DNA of 64,000 nt from Nitrospirota bacterium (GTDB lineage Bacteria > Nitrospirota > Nitrospiria > Nitrospirales > Nitrospiraceae). Shown in pieces: positions 15,745 to 24,122 of this stretch. Each line of letters starts with the position of its first letter. The first letter of the stretch is position 1. The stretch is from positions 1 through 64,000 of the forward strand of contig JAGXAR010000003.1 of the NCBI GenBank assembly GCA_018971525.1, read 5' to 3'. The translations under genes were made by a program, and so were the position numbers. The notes under the pieces are model-generated. The model worked only from the letters and a program-made list of their open reading frames with translations. It searched no databases and had not been told where the DNA came from.

Positions 15745-18700
15745 GTGGTCCGAACTCGGTTTGTTATCGCCCTGATTGTCATTCTGCTGATCGGCGGCGG
15801 CGCGTTTCTCATTTTCTCGCCCTACCTGACCGGCGACGATTATCTCAAAGATTTTTTCCTCCGGCAGTTGGAACAGAATATCGGACGCAAGATCGACGTC
15901 CATCGCATCAAGCTGGTGCTGTTTCCCAGTATCCGATTGGAACTGACGCAGGTCGCGATTCACGATCGGAATTCCGATGACATTATGTTATCGGCCAAGA
16001 AGCTGGATTTGGTTTTGCGGCTTCTCCCTCTGTTGCGCAAACAGGTCGTGGGGAAGCGGCTGCTCATCGAAGAGCCGACCCTGACGCTCCGGCGCGACCA
16101 TGGCGGCCACTGGAATCTCCTCGATCAGGTGGCGCAGGGAGGCGCGGCCGATGAACGTGCCGTGCAGACGATCAGCCGGATCTTCCGCATTCGTGAAGCA
16201 ACGGTGGTGAATGGGAAGCTGGTCATCATCGACGACGCACGTCCAGACGGGACTCGATCGATGACCTTGGAGTCGGTGGAGGCGTCACTGGTCATCAGAG
16301 CAGAGCGGGGACAGGCGGATTTGCATGTCTCTGCCGGTCACGCGGGTGAAAAGGGCCTCTCTGCCGTCTCCCTGGCAGGGACGATCAGCATTCCCCAGCA
16401 CGAGACGCTGGCGACCAACGATTCCTCTGTCTCGCAGGTCAGGCTCCAGTTTGATGGCAACGTTGAAGCCGCTAATCTGAATCTTCGAGAGGCGGCTGAC
16501 TTCTTCGGGCCGCGTCCTGTTCCTGAGCAGTTGCAGGGCGTCGTCAATCTGCACAGTCTCGTTCGAGCCGTGCCCGGCGTCGCGGGCTATGATGTGGTGT
16601 TGTCCGATCTGTCCGCGAATCTCGAACAGCTGAGGCTCGCAGGCCAAGCGAGCCTCTCCGGTCTGCTGACGCCTCAGCCCACGTTTGCGTTCACCTTTGC
16701 GGCATCCCCGATCCAATTGAGTCAGTTGCTCACGCAGCTGCCGGCTCAGTGGGTGCATCCGCAACTGCCGGCGATCATTCAGGACCGGGAGATCGACGGG
16801 ACCGTGGAGATTGTATCGGCCACCCTCACGGGGTCGTCGGTATCAGGGCCGCAGCTGTCGTTGACGGGAGAATTCCGCGTGAAACAGGGGCAAGCCCTGA
16901 TCGGAGAGAGCCGTGTCCCTGCCAGGGATTTGGCGGCGGTGGTGTTGGTCGAAGCCGGCCGTCTCAGGGTGTCGAACCTGAGCGGACTCTATGGCACGAT
17001 TCATATGAATGAGAGTAAGGCGCTCGTCTCATTTTTGGAGGCGGGACCATGGCTTGAAATGGACATTTTCGGGACGATGACCGCTGCAGACCTGATGCAA
17101 TTTCTCGCGAAGACCCTCAAGTCGGAGCAGCTGTCGCGTGTGTTGGCCGCCTCACGGGATGTCGAAGGCGATGCCGCTCCCACGTTTCGTTTAGTCGGCC
17201 CGCTCAATCAGCCTGGCGGCGTCACCTTCGCCGGAGGAGAGATTACCGTTCAACGTGTCAGTCTGAGCAATCCGTCGTTGCCTGAGCGATTGACGGCGCT
17301 GCAGGGCCGGTTCGTGCTGTCGGAGGGCGGGACCATGTTCGATCAGGTGACGGGATATTTGGGCGATCTGGCCTTGCAGATCAGCGGAGGCATCACCGGG
17401 GGCAGTGCCAGCACCTTTCATGATTTCCTGATGCGAATCAAGGGCGATGCGGACCATATGGCCAAATTGCTGCCCTCGAAAGCCATTCCAGCCGGGGTGA
17501 TCGATGGGCTCGTTAACGGCGCCGTGGTCTTGACCGGTCCGACCCTGTCTCCGCACATACGGGGAGAGGTCGTCCTGACCGAATCCAAAGTGACGCTTCC
17601 CGGTCTGGTTGAAAAACCGATCGGCGCCCAGGCGACGGTGGAATTCGAGGGCATGATTCCACAGGCTTCCGGGGTCTTGTTCGATCGGCTTGAGCTGATC
17701 GTGCCGCCGATCCGACTGCCGGTCAAAGGCAAGATTCAACTGGGTGAACGATTCTCCATCGACGCGGCGCTCTCCACCGGCACGCTGTCATTGTCCCGCG
17801 TGCCGGAATGGATTGCGAAGGGAGGGTTTGAGGCGGGGAATATCGAATTGTCGCTCGACATGAAGGGGAAGGATCTCGATTGGAAAACCTGGAGGACCAC
17901 CGGGTGGCTCGCGTTGACCAACGGTCTGATGAACGCCAAGGGGGCCGAGGGACCCATCCAGGATTTGTATCTGCGGGTTCAACTTGTGCGGAACGGCGCA
18001 GAGATCAAGCGGTTGTCGTTTCGCCTGCTTGACAGCGACGTTGCGCTGGAAGGGACGATCCGCAATTGGACTATGAAACCCGCGATTACCGCGAAGATCG
18101 AGTCCAATCAGATGGATCTCGACCTCCTCATCCCGAAAGGCGAACGGTCGCCTTTCCGAGAATTTCTGGAAACCCTCGCTGCCACCAGCAAGGTCAATGC
18201 CACCGCGTCGATGGCGCGCGGCCATTACAAACATCTCAAATTTGGAAGCCTCTCCGCCCGCATCATCATTCAAGATGGCGTGCTCGATGTGGATCGTTTG
18301 TCCGGCCAATCGACCAATGGAGAAGTCGCAGGCCGTATTGTGGTGCAACTGCCGCGCAAGGAGCCGGCCGACGCTGAGATTTCGGTTCGGGCGACTGGTT
18401 TGTTGGTGGAAGACGTGTTGAAGCTGGCGGGGGCGAAAGGAGGGGGGATCACAGGTGAAGCTCGACTGACGGGGACGATCCGCGGCAATGGGAGGAACCC
18501 GCATGGGCTGTATCCCACGTTGAACGGCAAGGTGGATCTCCTGCTCGAAAGCGGACGCATCTTCAAATCGCAGGAACGGACGGTCTGGAAAATCATCAGC
18601 ATTCTGAATCTTCCGGCCGTGCTCCAAGGCAAGGTGGATTTGGAGAAAGACGGGTTGCCCTATAACAAGATCACGGCGACGATTCTCGCACGGAACGGGC

Positions 18701-19107
18701 TCTTCGAGACCGAGAACCTGATCATCGATAGCCCGATCGTCAAGATTACCGCTGCCGGCAACTATGATCTGCCGACGGATCAAATCGACATGGTCTGGGC
18801 CGTGAGTCCGTTCGGATCGTACGCGCAATTCCTGAAAACGATTCCACTCTTCGGGCGACTCTTTGCCGGTGAGCGCAAAGGATTTGCCACCGCGTTGTTC
18901 TCCGTCAAAGGGGCGATCGAGGATCCGGAGGTGACGTACCTGCCGATGAAGTCGTTCGCTACCGGCGTGACGGGCCTGGCGCAACTCGCGTTTGACGTAT
19001 TGAAGAACACCGTGATGTTGCCGATCGATCTGATGACTCCAGAGGAAGATAGAGGTTCCGGGAAGGACATAATGCCCGCGCCTGAACCGGTTCCATCCGC
19101 GCCTTGA
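15745..19107 (+). CDS. AsmA-family envelope protein
   Basis: The product has 1120 aa from GTG with a strong AGGGAGCAGGA site. An N-terminal helix (residues 6-28, FVIALIVILLIGGGAFLIF) anchors a long periplasmic beta-rich body. IGRKIDVHRIKLVLFPSIRL is the AsmA N-terminal domain signature. The C-terminal 300 residues (GKVDLLLESGRIFK, PTDQIDMVWAVSPFGSY, KSFATGVTGLAQLAFDVLKN) are the AsmA-like C domain found in YhdP/TamB-type bridge proteins. Such proteins are linked to phospholipid transport between membranes. It overlaps the next gene's TTG start. Confidence 0.88.
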   Translation: MVRTRFVIALIVILLIGGGAFLIFSPYLTGDDYLKDFFLRQLEQNIGRKIDVHRIKLVLFPSIRLELTQVAIHDRNSDDIMLSAKKLDLVLRLLPLLRKQVVGKRLLIEEPTLTLRRDHGGHWNLLDQVAQGGAADERAVQTISRIFRIREATVVNGKLVIIDDARPDGTRSMTLESVEASLVIRAERGQADLHVSAGHAGEKGLSAVSLAGTISIPQHETLATNDSSVSQVRLQFDGNVEAANLNLREAADFFGPRPVPEQLQGVVNLHSLVRAVPGVAGYDVVLSDLSANLEQLRLAGQASLSGLLTPQPTFAFTFAASPIQLSQLLTQLPAQWVHPQLPAIIQDREIDGTVEIVSATLTGSSVSGPQLSLTGEFRVKQGQALIGESRVPARDLAAVVLVEAGRLRVSNLSGLYGTIHMNESKALVSFLEAGPWLEMDIFGTMTAADLMQFLAKTLKSEQLSRVLAASRDVEGDAAPTFRLVGPLNQPGGVTFAGGEITVQRVSLSNPSLPERLTALQGRFVLSEGGTMFDQVTGYLGDLALQISGGITGGSASTFHDFLMRIKGDADHMAKLLPSKAIPAGVIDGLVNGAVVLTGPTLSPHIRGEVVLTESKVTLPGLVEKPIGAQATVEFEGMIPQASGVLFDRLELIVPPIRLPVKGKIQLGERFSIDAALSTGTLSLSRVPEWIAKGGFEAGNIELSLDMKGKDLDWKTWRTTGWLALTNGLMNAKGAEGPIQDLYLRVQLVRNGAEIKRLSFRLLDSDVALEGTIRNWTMKPAITAKIESNQMDLDLLIPKGERSPFREFLETLAATSKVNATASMARGHYKHLKFGSLSARIIIQDGVLDVDRLSGQSTNGEVAGRIVVQLPRKEPADAEISVRATGLLVEDVLKLAGAKGGGITGEARLTGTIRGNGRNPHGLYPTLNGKVDLLLESGRIFKSQERTVWKIISILNLPAVLQGKVDLEKDGLPYNKITATILARNGLFETENLIIDSPIVKITAAGNYDLPTDQIDMVWAVSPFGSYAQFLKTIPLFGRLFAGERKGFATALFSVKGAIEDPEVTYLPMKSFATGVTGLAQLAFDVLKNTVMLPIDLMTPEEDRGSGKDIMPAPEPVPSAP

Positions 19108-19148
19108 CCGACCTCCCACCCCGTGCTAGATTCCGACCGGCATTCACT

Positions 19149-20294
19149 ATGGCTTCATCCACTCAGCAATCTCAACGTGCCACGGTCTTCATCGCTGCCA
19201 GCGAGAGCGACGCGAATCTGTATTACGCCACGAAGTTTATTGCGCCGGACCCCTTTATCTACTTGGAAATTAAAGGGGAGCGGATTCTGGTGATGAGCGA
19301 TCTCGAAATGGATCGGGCGAAGAGCCAATCGTCCGTCGATCGGGTGCTCTCGTACTCGGAGGTCGAAGGGCGAGCAAAGACGCAAGGCATCGCCGAACCA
19401 GGCACGGTCGAGGTCGTCCATATCCTCCTGCGGGAAGCCGGCATCACGCAGATCCTGGTCCCTGCGAATTTTCCCTTCGGCCATGCCGTCAAGTTCCAGT
19501 CTTTGGGATATCAGCTGCATCCGAAGCGGGACCCGTTCTATGAAATGCGTGTGGTGAAGACCGCCGAAGAAGTACGCCATATCGAAGCAGCTCAGCGCGC
19601 GACCGAACGGGCGGTCGCGGCCGCCCACGACATGCTGCGTCAGGCCTCGATCAACAAGGACCAACTGTGGTTCGATGGGATGCCGCTGACATCGGAGCGA
19701 GTGAAGAAGCTGATCAATGTGACATTGATGGAGTGCGATTGTGTTGCCCAGCATACCATTGTTGCCGGAGGGGAGCAGGCCTGCGATCCGCACAACGAAG
19801 GGAGCGGGCCATTGCCGGCTCACCGCAGCATTATCTTCGACGTGTTTCCTCGTTCGGCCTCCAACCGTTATTTCGCAGACATGTCAAGAACAGTGGTACG
19901 CGGGACCCCGAGCCCCGAACTGAAGCGGCTCTATCAGACGGTTTTGGATGCGCAGGAAGAGGCCATCACGAAAGTCAAAGACGGGGCGGACGGGAAGAGG
20001 ATTCATCAAGGTATCTGCACCAGGTTTGAAAAAGCCGGGTTCAAGACTGGCCTGGTGAACGGACGCATGCAGGGCTACTTTCACGGCACCGGGCACGGGG
20101 TCGGGCTGGATATCCATGAAATGCCGCGCATCAGCCGCACCGGGTCTCGGCTCCAAGAAGGCCACGTCGTCACCGTCGAGCCAGGCCTGTACTATCCTGG
20201 TCTGGGGGCCGTCAGGATCGAGGACATGGTGCTCGTCACTAAAGACGGGTGCCGTAATCTGACGAACTCTCCCAAGACGTTCGAGTTGGACTAA
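19149..20294 (+). CDS. M24 family metallopeptidase (Xaa-Pro aminopeptidase type)
   Basis: The product has 381 aa from the ATG at 19149; a TTG at 19104 overlapping the AsmA stop could add 15 residues. Residues 1-130 form the creatinase-like N domain. The catalytic pita-bread domain shows the metal ligands: IIFDVFPR and FADMSRTVV (two Asp), GTGHGVGLDIHE (His), VEPGLY (Glu) and VRIEDMVLV (Glu). All five appear intact. It probably cleaves N-terminal residues before proline in the cytoplasm. Confidence 0.9.
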   Translation: MASSTQQSQRATVFIAASESDANLYYATKFIAPDPFIYLEIKGERILVMSDLEMDRAKSQSSVDRVLSYSEVEGRAKTQGIAEPGTVEVVHILLREAGITQILVPANFPFGHAVKFQSLGYQLHPKRDPFYEMRVVKTAEEVRHIEAAQRATERAVAAAHDMLRQASINKDQLWFDGMPLTSERVKKLINVTLMECDCVAQHTIVAGGEQACDPHNEGSGPLPAHRSIIFDVFPRSASNRYFADMSRTVVRGTPSPELKRLYQTVLDAQEEAITKVKDGADGKRIHQGICTRFEKAGFKTGLVNGRMQGYFHGTGHGVGLDIHEMPRISRTGSRLQEGHVVTVEPGLYYPGLGAVRIEDMVLVTKDGCRNLTNSPKTFELD

Positions 20295-20299
20295 CATGA

Positions 20300-20350
20300 G
20301 CTATCAGCTCCCAGCGATCAGCTTTCGGCTCGCTGATGGCTGACTGCTGA
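20300..20350. repeat. Inverted CAGC/GCTG-word repeat
   Basis: The 72-bp gap between two genes is filled with GCTATCAGCTCCCAGCGATC and GGCTCGCTGATGGCTGACTG, which can pair through CAGCGA/TCGCTG words. It is the fourth word family of intergenic palindromes in this window. Confidence 0.65.
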
Positions 20351-20366
20351 AGGTTGAACGCCGTCC

Positions 20367-21341
20367 ATGCGCCTGACCTTCACGATTCAACGATTCAATC
20401 CCGAAGTCGATTCCACACCACATCCTCAAGAGTTCCGGCTCGACGTCGGGCGCGGGACGACCGTCCTGGACGCGCTCATTCGGATCAAGCAGGAGTGCGA
20501 CGGAAGCTTGGCCCTCCGCTATTCCTGCCGCTCCGCAATCTGCGGATCTTGTGCGATGACGATCAACGGCAGCGAGAAACTGGCCTGCCGCACCTCACTC
20601 CGCAAAGAACTTGAGCGACACGGGCGGATCACGATCGCACCGTTGCGCAACTTGCCGGTGATCAAGGACCTCGTCGTGGATATGGGGTCGTTCTGGAAAA
20701 AAGTCCGGGATGTGCATCCGTGGCTTACCGGGTCGCGCGAGCCGCAGAAACGCTATGGGGCGACGGCGCAGCTGACGATCCTTCCGAAGGATTCGCATTT
20801 CCATAATGTGGATGCCTGCATCATGTGCGGCGCTTGCGTCGCGGCTTGTACTGTCCATGAAGTCTCGAAGGGGTTTGCCGGCCCTGCGGCTCTGGCGAAA
20901 GCCGATCGTTTTCTTTCCGACCCACGCGAGTCCTCTTCGGCGACGCGGGCCAGGCTTTCGGCTCTTCAAGAGGAGAATGGGATCTGGGACTGCACGCGCT
21001 GCAATTTCTGCGTGGAGGTCTGTCCGAAAGATGTCAAACCGATGGAGGCGATCATCCGGTTGCGGCGGGCCTCGCTCGAACGCGGGATGACGATGACCGG
21101 CGGCGCACGTCACATCCTTGGTTTTACCGATCTGGTCGAACAGCAAGGGCGGTTGAACGAAGCGATCATGCCTCTGAAAGTGGTGGGGTTTGCACCGCGT
21201 GGGTTGCTGCGCATCCTGCCTCTGGGCATCAAGATGTTCCTCAAAGGGAAAATCCCCAATCCTCTAGGACATGCGCTCCCCGGGCTCAGCCACATCCAGG
21301 CCCTCATACGACGAGTGCGCCGTGCTGCGCCTCCAGCCTGA
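20367..21341 (+). CDS. sdhB: Succinate dehydrogenase/fumarate reductase iron-sulfur subunit
   Basis: The product has 324 aa, longer than the common 230-260 by a C-terminal extension of about 80 residues. The 2Fe-2S ferredoxin domain has CRSAICGSCAMTING near residue 53. Two further cluster motifs are CIMCGACVAAC (about 152) and CTRCNFCVEVCPKDVKP (about 210). No flavoprotein or membrane-anchor gene is adjacent, so the complex is encoded in pieces; the CCG protein at 33610 could be the anchor-type partner. It serves the TCA cycle, oxidative or reductive. The subunit type is clear; direction of reaction is not. Confidence 0.88.
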   Translation: MRLTFTIQRFNPEVDSTPHPQEFRLDVGRGTTVLDALIRIKQECDGSLALRYSCRSAICGSCAMTINGSEKLACRTSLRKELERHGRITIAPLRNLPVIKDLVVDMGSFWKKVRDVHPWLTGSREPQKRYGATAQLTILPKDSHFHNVDACIMCGACVAACTVHEVSKGFAGPAALAKADRFLSDPRESSSATRARLSALQEENGIWDCTRCNFCVEVCPKDVKPMEAIIRLRRASLERGMTMTGGARHILGFTDLVEQQGRLNEAIMPLKVVGFAPRGLLRILPLGIKMFLKGKIPNPLGHALPGLSHIQALIRRVRRAAPPA

Positions 21342-21346
21342 CGCCT

Positions 21347-21781
21347 ATGGCCTGGACCTTTCGATTTCTCGAAGATATTGCCATGGCCGACACGGCGTTC
21401 GAAGCAGAGGGGGAGTCGGTCGAGGAGGTGTTTCGCGGCGCGACTCAGGCCCTCATCGAGAGCATGGCGAACCCTGCAACGGTGTCGGGAGGATGGGAGC
21501 GGGCCATCGAACGGACCGATGTGGATCCGTCTGCGCTATTGTTCGATTGGTTGTCAGAGGTAGTCTACTGGAAGGACGCCGAAGGAGTGGTCTTCCGGGA
21601 GGCGCCGCTCACCCTGACGCGGGAGGGTAACGTCTGGCTGTTGCGGGCTCGTCTGATCGGCGCGCCGGTGGATTATCGGACACAAGAACTCCACGCTGAT
21701 GTGAAAGGGGTCACGAAACATCTGTACCGCGTAAGCCAAGAGGCTGGGCGCTGGAAGGCCCTGGTGGTGTTGGACATATGA
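21347..21781 (+). CDS. Archease, RtcB cofactor
   Basis: The product has 144 aa. It matches archease: FRFLEDIAMADTAFEAEG at the N-terminus, LLFDWLSEVVYW, VDYRTQELHADVKGVTKHL and a closing VVLDI. The usual EHTADIG block is replaced by EDIAMADTA, with the key Asp still alignable after a two-residue shift. Archease speeds guanylylation of RtcB. Its stop overlaps the rtcB start (ATGA), so the two are co-translated. Confidence 0.87.
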   Translation: MAWTFRFLEDIAMADTAFEAEGESVEEVFRGATQALIESMANPATVSGGWERAIERTDVDPSALLFDWLSEVVYWKDAEGVVFREAPLTLTREGNVWLLRARLIGAPVDYRTQELHADVKGVTKHLYRVSQEAGRWKALVVLDI

Positions 21782-23229
21782 CGTTGAATACAGACATGAC
21801 GGTCAATCGGATTACGGACGAGATTTGGGAAATCCCCATCTCTGAAAAACCCGGGATGCTGGTGCCGGCCAGGATTTATGCAACCAGGGGGATTCTCCAA
21901 GCGATGGATTCCGGGGTCTTCGATCAGGTGACCAATGTCGCCTGCATGCCCGGCATTCGCCGGTATGCGCTCTGTATGCCCGATGGGCATTGGGGGTACG
22001 GATTCCCAATCGGGGGTGTCGCGGCGTTCGATGTGCAGGACGGAATCATCTCTCCCGGCGGTGTGGGCTACGATATCAACTGTGGTATGCGGCTGATTCG
22101 GACAGATTTGACGCTGGCGGACGTGCAACCATATCTAGAAAAGCTGATGACCGAACTCTTCCGGAAAGTGCCGGCCGGCGTCGGAGCGAGCGGGTTCGTT
22201 CGGCTCTCGGGGGAGGAATTCGGTCGCGTGATGACCCATGGGGCCAAGTGGTGTGTGGAACGGGGATACGGGTGGCATCGGGATCTCGTCCGCATGGAAG
22301 AAGGCGGCTGCATCGAGGGGGCCGACCCGTCGATCGTGACCGACCATGCGATCAAACGAGGCATCAACCAGCTGGGGACCTTGGGATCGGGCAATCATTA
22401 CCTCGAAGTCCAGGTGGTCTCGAACGAGCGGATATTCGATCCGGTCACGGCTGCGGCGCTCGGCATCACCGGCCACGAGCAGATCGTCGTGATGGTGCAT
22501 TGCGGCTCGCGCGGGTTCGGCCATCAGGTGGCGAGCGACTATCTCAAGGTGTTTGAAAAGAGCATGCGCCGCTACGGCATCACCGTGAAGGATCAGCAGT
22601 TGGCCTGTGCCCCGTTTCGGTCTCCCGAGGGGCAGGAGTATTTTTCCGCCATGAACTGTGCCGCGAATACGGCCTTTGCCAATCGCCAAGTCATCACGCA
22701 TCAGATTCGCGAAGCTTTCGCGACGGTCTTCGGCCGGTCCGCCGAGGCACTGGGGATGGAGTTGGTGTACGACGTGGCGCATAACATCGCCAAGGTCGAA
22801 CGGTATGCGGAAGGGGAGTTGGTGGTGCATCGCAAGGGAGCGACCAGGGCGTTTGGGCCGGGGAGTCCTGAGCTGCCAGAAATATTTCGACAGACGGGCC
22901 AGCCGGTCATCTGTGGCGGCTCGATGGAGACCGGCTCGTATTTGCTCGTGGGGACGGATCAAGCGGTCCGCGACACGTTCGGGTCGACGATGCACGGGTC
23001 CGGGAGAACGATGTCCCGCGCGCAAGCGAAGAGAACGGTTCGCGGCGAGCAGCTGCAGCAGCAGATGAAAAAGCGCGGCATCCTGGTCAAGGCCGTGTCG
23101 ATGTCGGGTCTCGCGGAGGAGGCAGGCCTGGCCTACAAAAATATCTCTGAAGTGGTGGAGTCGGTCGATCGTGCTGGAATCACAAAAAAGGTGGCGGAAT
23201 TGCGTCCGATCGGGAATATAAAGGGGTAA
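21778..23229 (+). CDS. rtcB: RNA-splicing ligase RtcB
   Basis: The product has 483 aa, full length. Metal and nucleotide residues are visible: GGVGYDINCGMRLI (Asp and Cys), GSGNHYLEVQ (His), VHCGSRGFGHQV (His) and TMHGSGRTMSR, which contains the guanylylated His. It joins 2',3'-cyclic phosphate or 3'-phosphate RNA ends to 5'-OH ends using GTP. Coupling to archease supports an active ligase in RNA repair or tRNA healing. There is no RtcA or RtcR nearby, so regulation differs from E. coli. Confidence 0.95.
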   Translation: MTLNTDMTVNRITDEIWEIPISEKPGMLVPARIYATRGILQAMDSGVFDQVTNVACMPGIRRYALCMPDGHWGYGFPIGGVAAFDVQDGIISPGGVGYDINCGMRLIRTDLTLADVQPYLEKLMTELFRKVPAGVGASGFVRLSGEEFGRVMTHGAKWCVERGYGWHRDLVRMEEGGCIEGADPSIVTDHAIKRGINQLGTLGSGNHYLEVQVVSNERIFDPVTAAALGITGHEQIVVMVHCGSRGFGHQVASDYLKVFEKSMRRYGITVKDQQLACAPFRSPEGQEYFSAMNCAANTAFANRQVITHQIREAFATVFGRSAEALGMELVYDVAHNIAKVERYAEGELVVHRKGATRAFGPGSPELPEIFRQTGQPVICGGSMETGSYLLVGTDQAVRDTFGSTMHGSGRTMSRAQAKRTVRGEQLQQQMKKRGILVKAVSMSGLAEEAGLAYKNISEVVESVDRAGITKKVAELRPIGNIKG

Positions 23230-23247
23230 TCGCAGAAGGAGTGTCGC

Positions 23248-23604
23248 ATGGATAAACGGCAGCATCCCCGGTTTCCCGCCAGGTTTCACAGTTCCTTTAC
23301 CTCCGTCACTGTGGTCAGCGGGGAGGGTAATGTAGTCGATCTGTCGCTGCGTGGTTGCTGTGTGGAATCCAAGACGCCTGTGCACCCTGGAAGCACGCTG
23401 ACGATACGCGTGCATCTGCTGTCGGACGACCCGCCGATCACTATTCGCGAAGCCGTCGTGCGGTGGACGCGTGAGGGCCGCTTCGGGATCGAATTCCTCT
23501 CCTTGGTTCCTGAAGAATGGGCTCGGTTGCAACACACTGTGACGCAACTGGAACTCCACCCCTACCAGGAGAAGCCGACTGACGACACGTCCGAAGTGGC
23601 GTAA
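23248..23604 (+). CDS. PilZ domain protein
   Basis: The product has 118 aa: a stand-alone PilZ domain with KRQHPRFPARF (RxxxR-like) at the N-terminus and DLSLRGCCVES ((D/N)xSxxG) near residue 31, the two c-di-GMP contact motifs. GAAGGAGTGTCGC precedes the ATG. It is a likely c-di-GMP effector, though the spacing of the first motif's arginines is slightly off consensus. It lies 18 bp after rtcB, perhaps by chance. Confidence 0.88.
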   Translation: MDKRQHPRFPARFHSSFTSVTVVSGEGNVVDLSLRGCCVESKTPVHPGSTLTIRVHLLSDDPPITIREAVVRWTREGRFGIEFLSLVPEEWARLQHTVTQLELHPYQEKPTDDTSEVA

Positions 23605-24122
23605 CAGCGTCGGCCAAGCGTGCTCAGTCGACATACCCTTCTCTGTGTGTTTCCTGTGCCGAATGACACTCGTATCTGCTCCCGTCCCGCTCATTGACTC
23701 AGACCACCCTACATCTCGTTCCTCGTTCGATGTGCGCGTTTTCTTGCCATCCGCTCAGTGCCTGATAAAGTGACATCGTAGAGAGAGCTGCGCCGGTAGG
23801 ACTGAAGCGCATATGCCAATGCGTTATCTGGGCGTGGCATGTCCCCATTGACAAAGAGAGATATCTTCGATGATCCGGACGGCGACCAGACTCACGTGGA
23901 GGAATCGTCGGGGATCATCGGCTGGCCCTTCAAAATCCACCCGGAGAGGCACTGGCTTGAATCTACCTTAAGGAAGCAGTGTACGTGCCGGTCTGCGCTG
24001 CGGCGACCGTGATCGCCGGGATGCAGTGTCGGGATTGCACTTCGTGAACCGGAGAGGGGACGGTTTCATGACTTCGCATCGAAACAGTCCAAGTTTTCAG
24101 ACCCTCACTCGCAAGATCTCTC
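23605..24122. other. Intergenic region upstream of the Amt-kinase gene
   Basis: This 518-bp region must hold the Amt-kinase promoter. One short frame, 23839-24012 (57 aa, RDIFDDPDGDQTHVEESSG in its middle), is open but has no ribosome binding site or known relatives that I recognise. A TGGC...TTG pair near 23837 has spacing two bases too long for sigma-54. Confidence 0.45.

Noticed and set aside
22135-23694. A 519-codon antisense frame over rtcB and the PilZ gene
   Set aside because: RtcB catalytic motifs are on the other strand; no motif is present in the antisense product.
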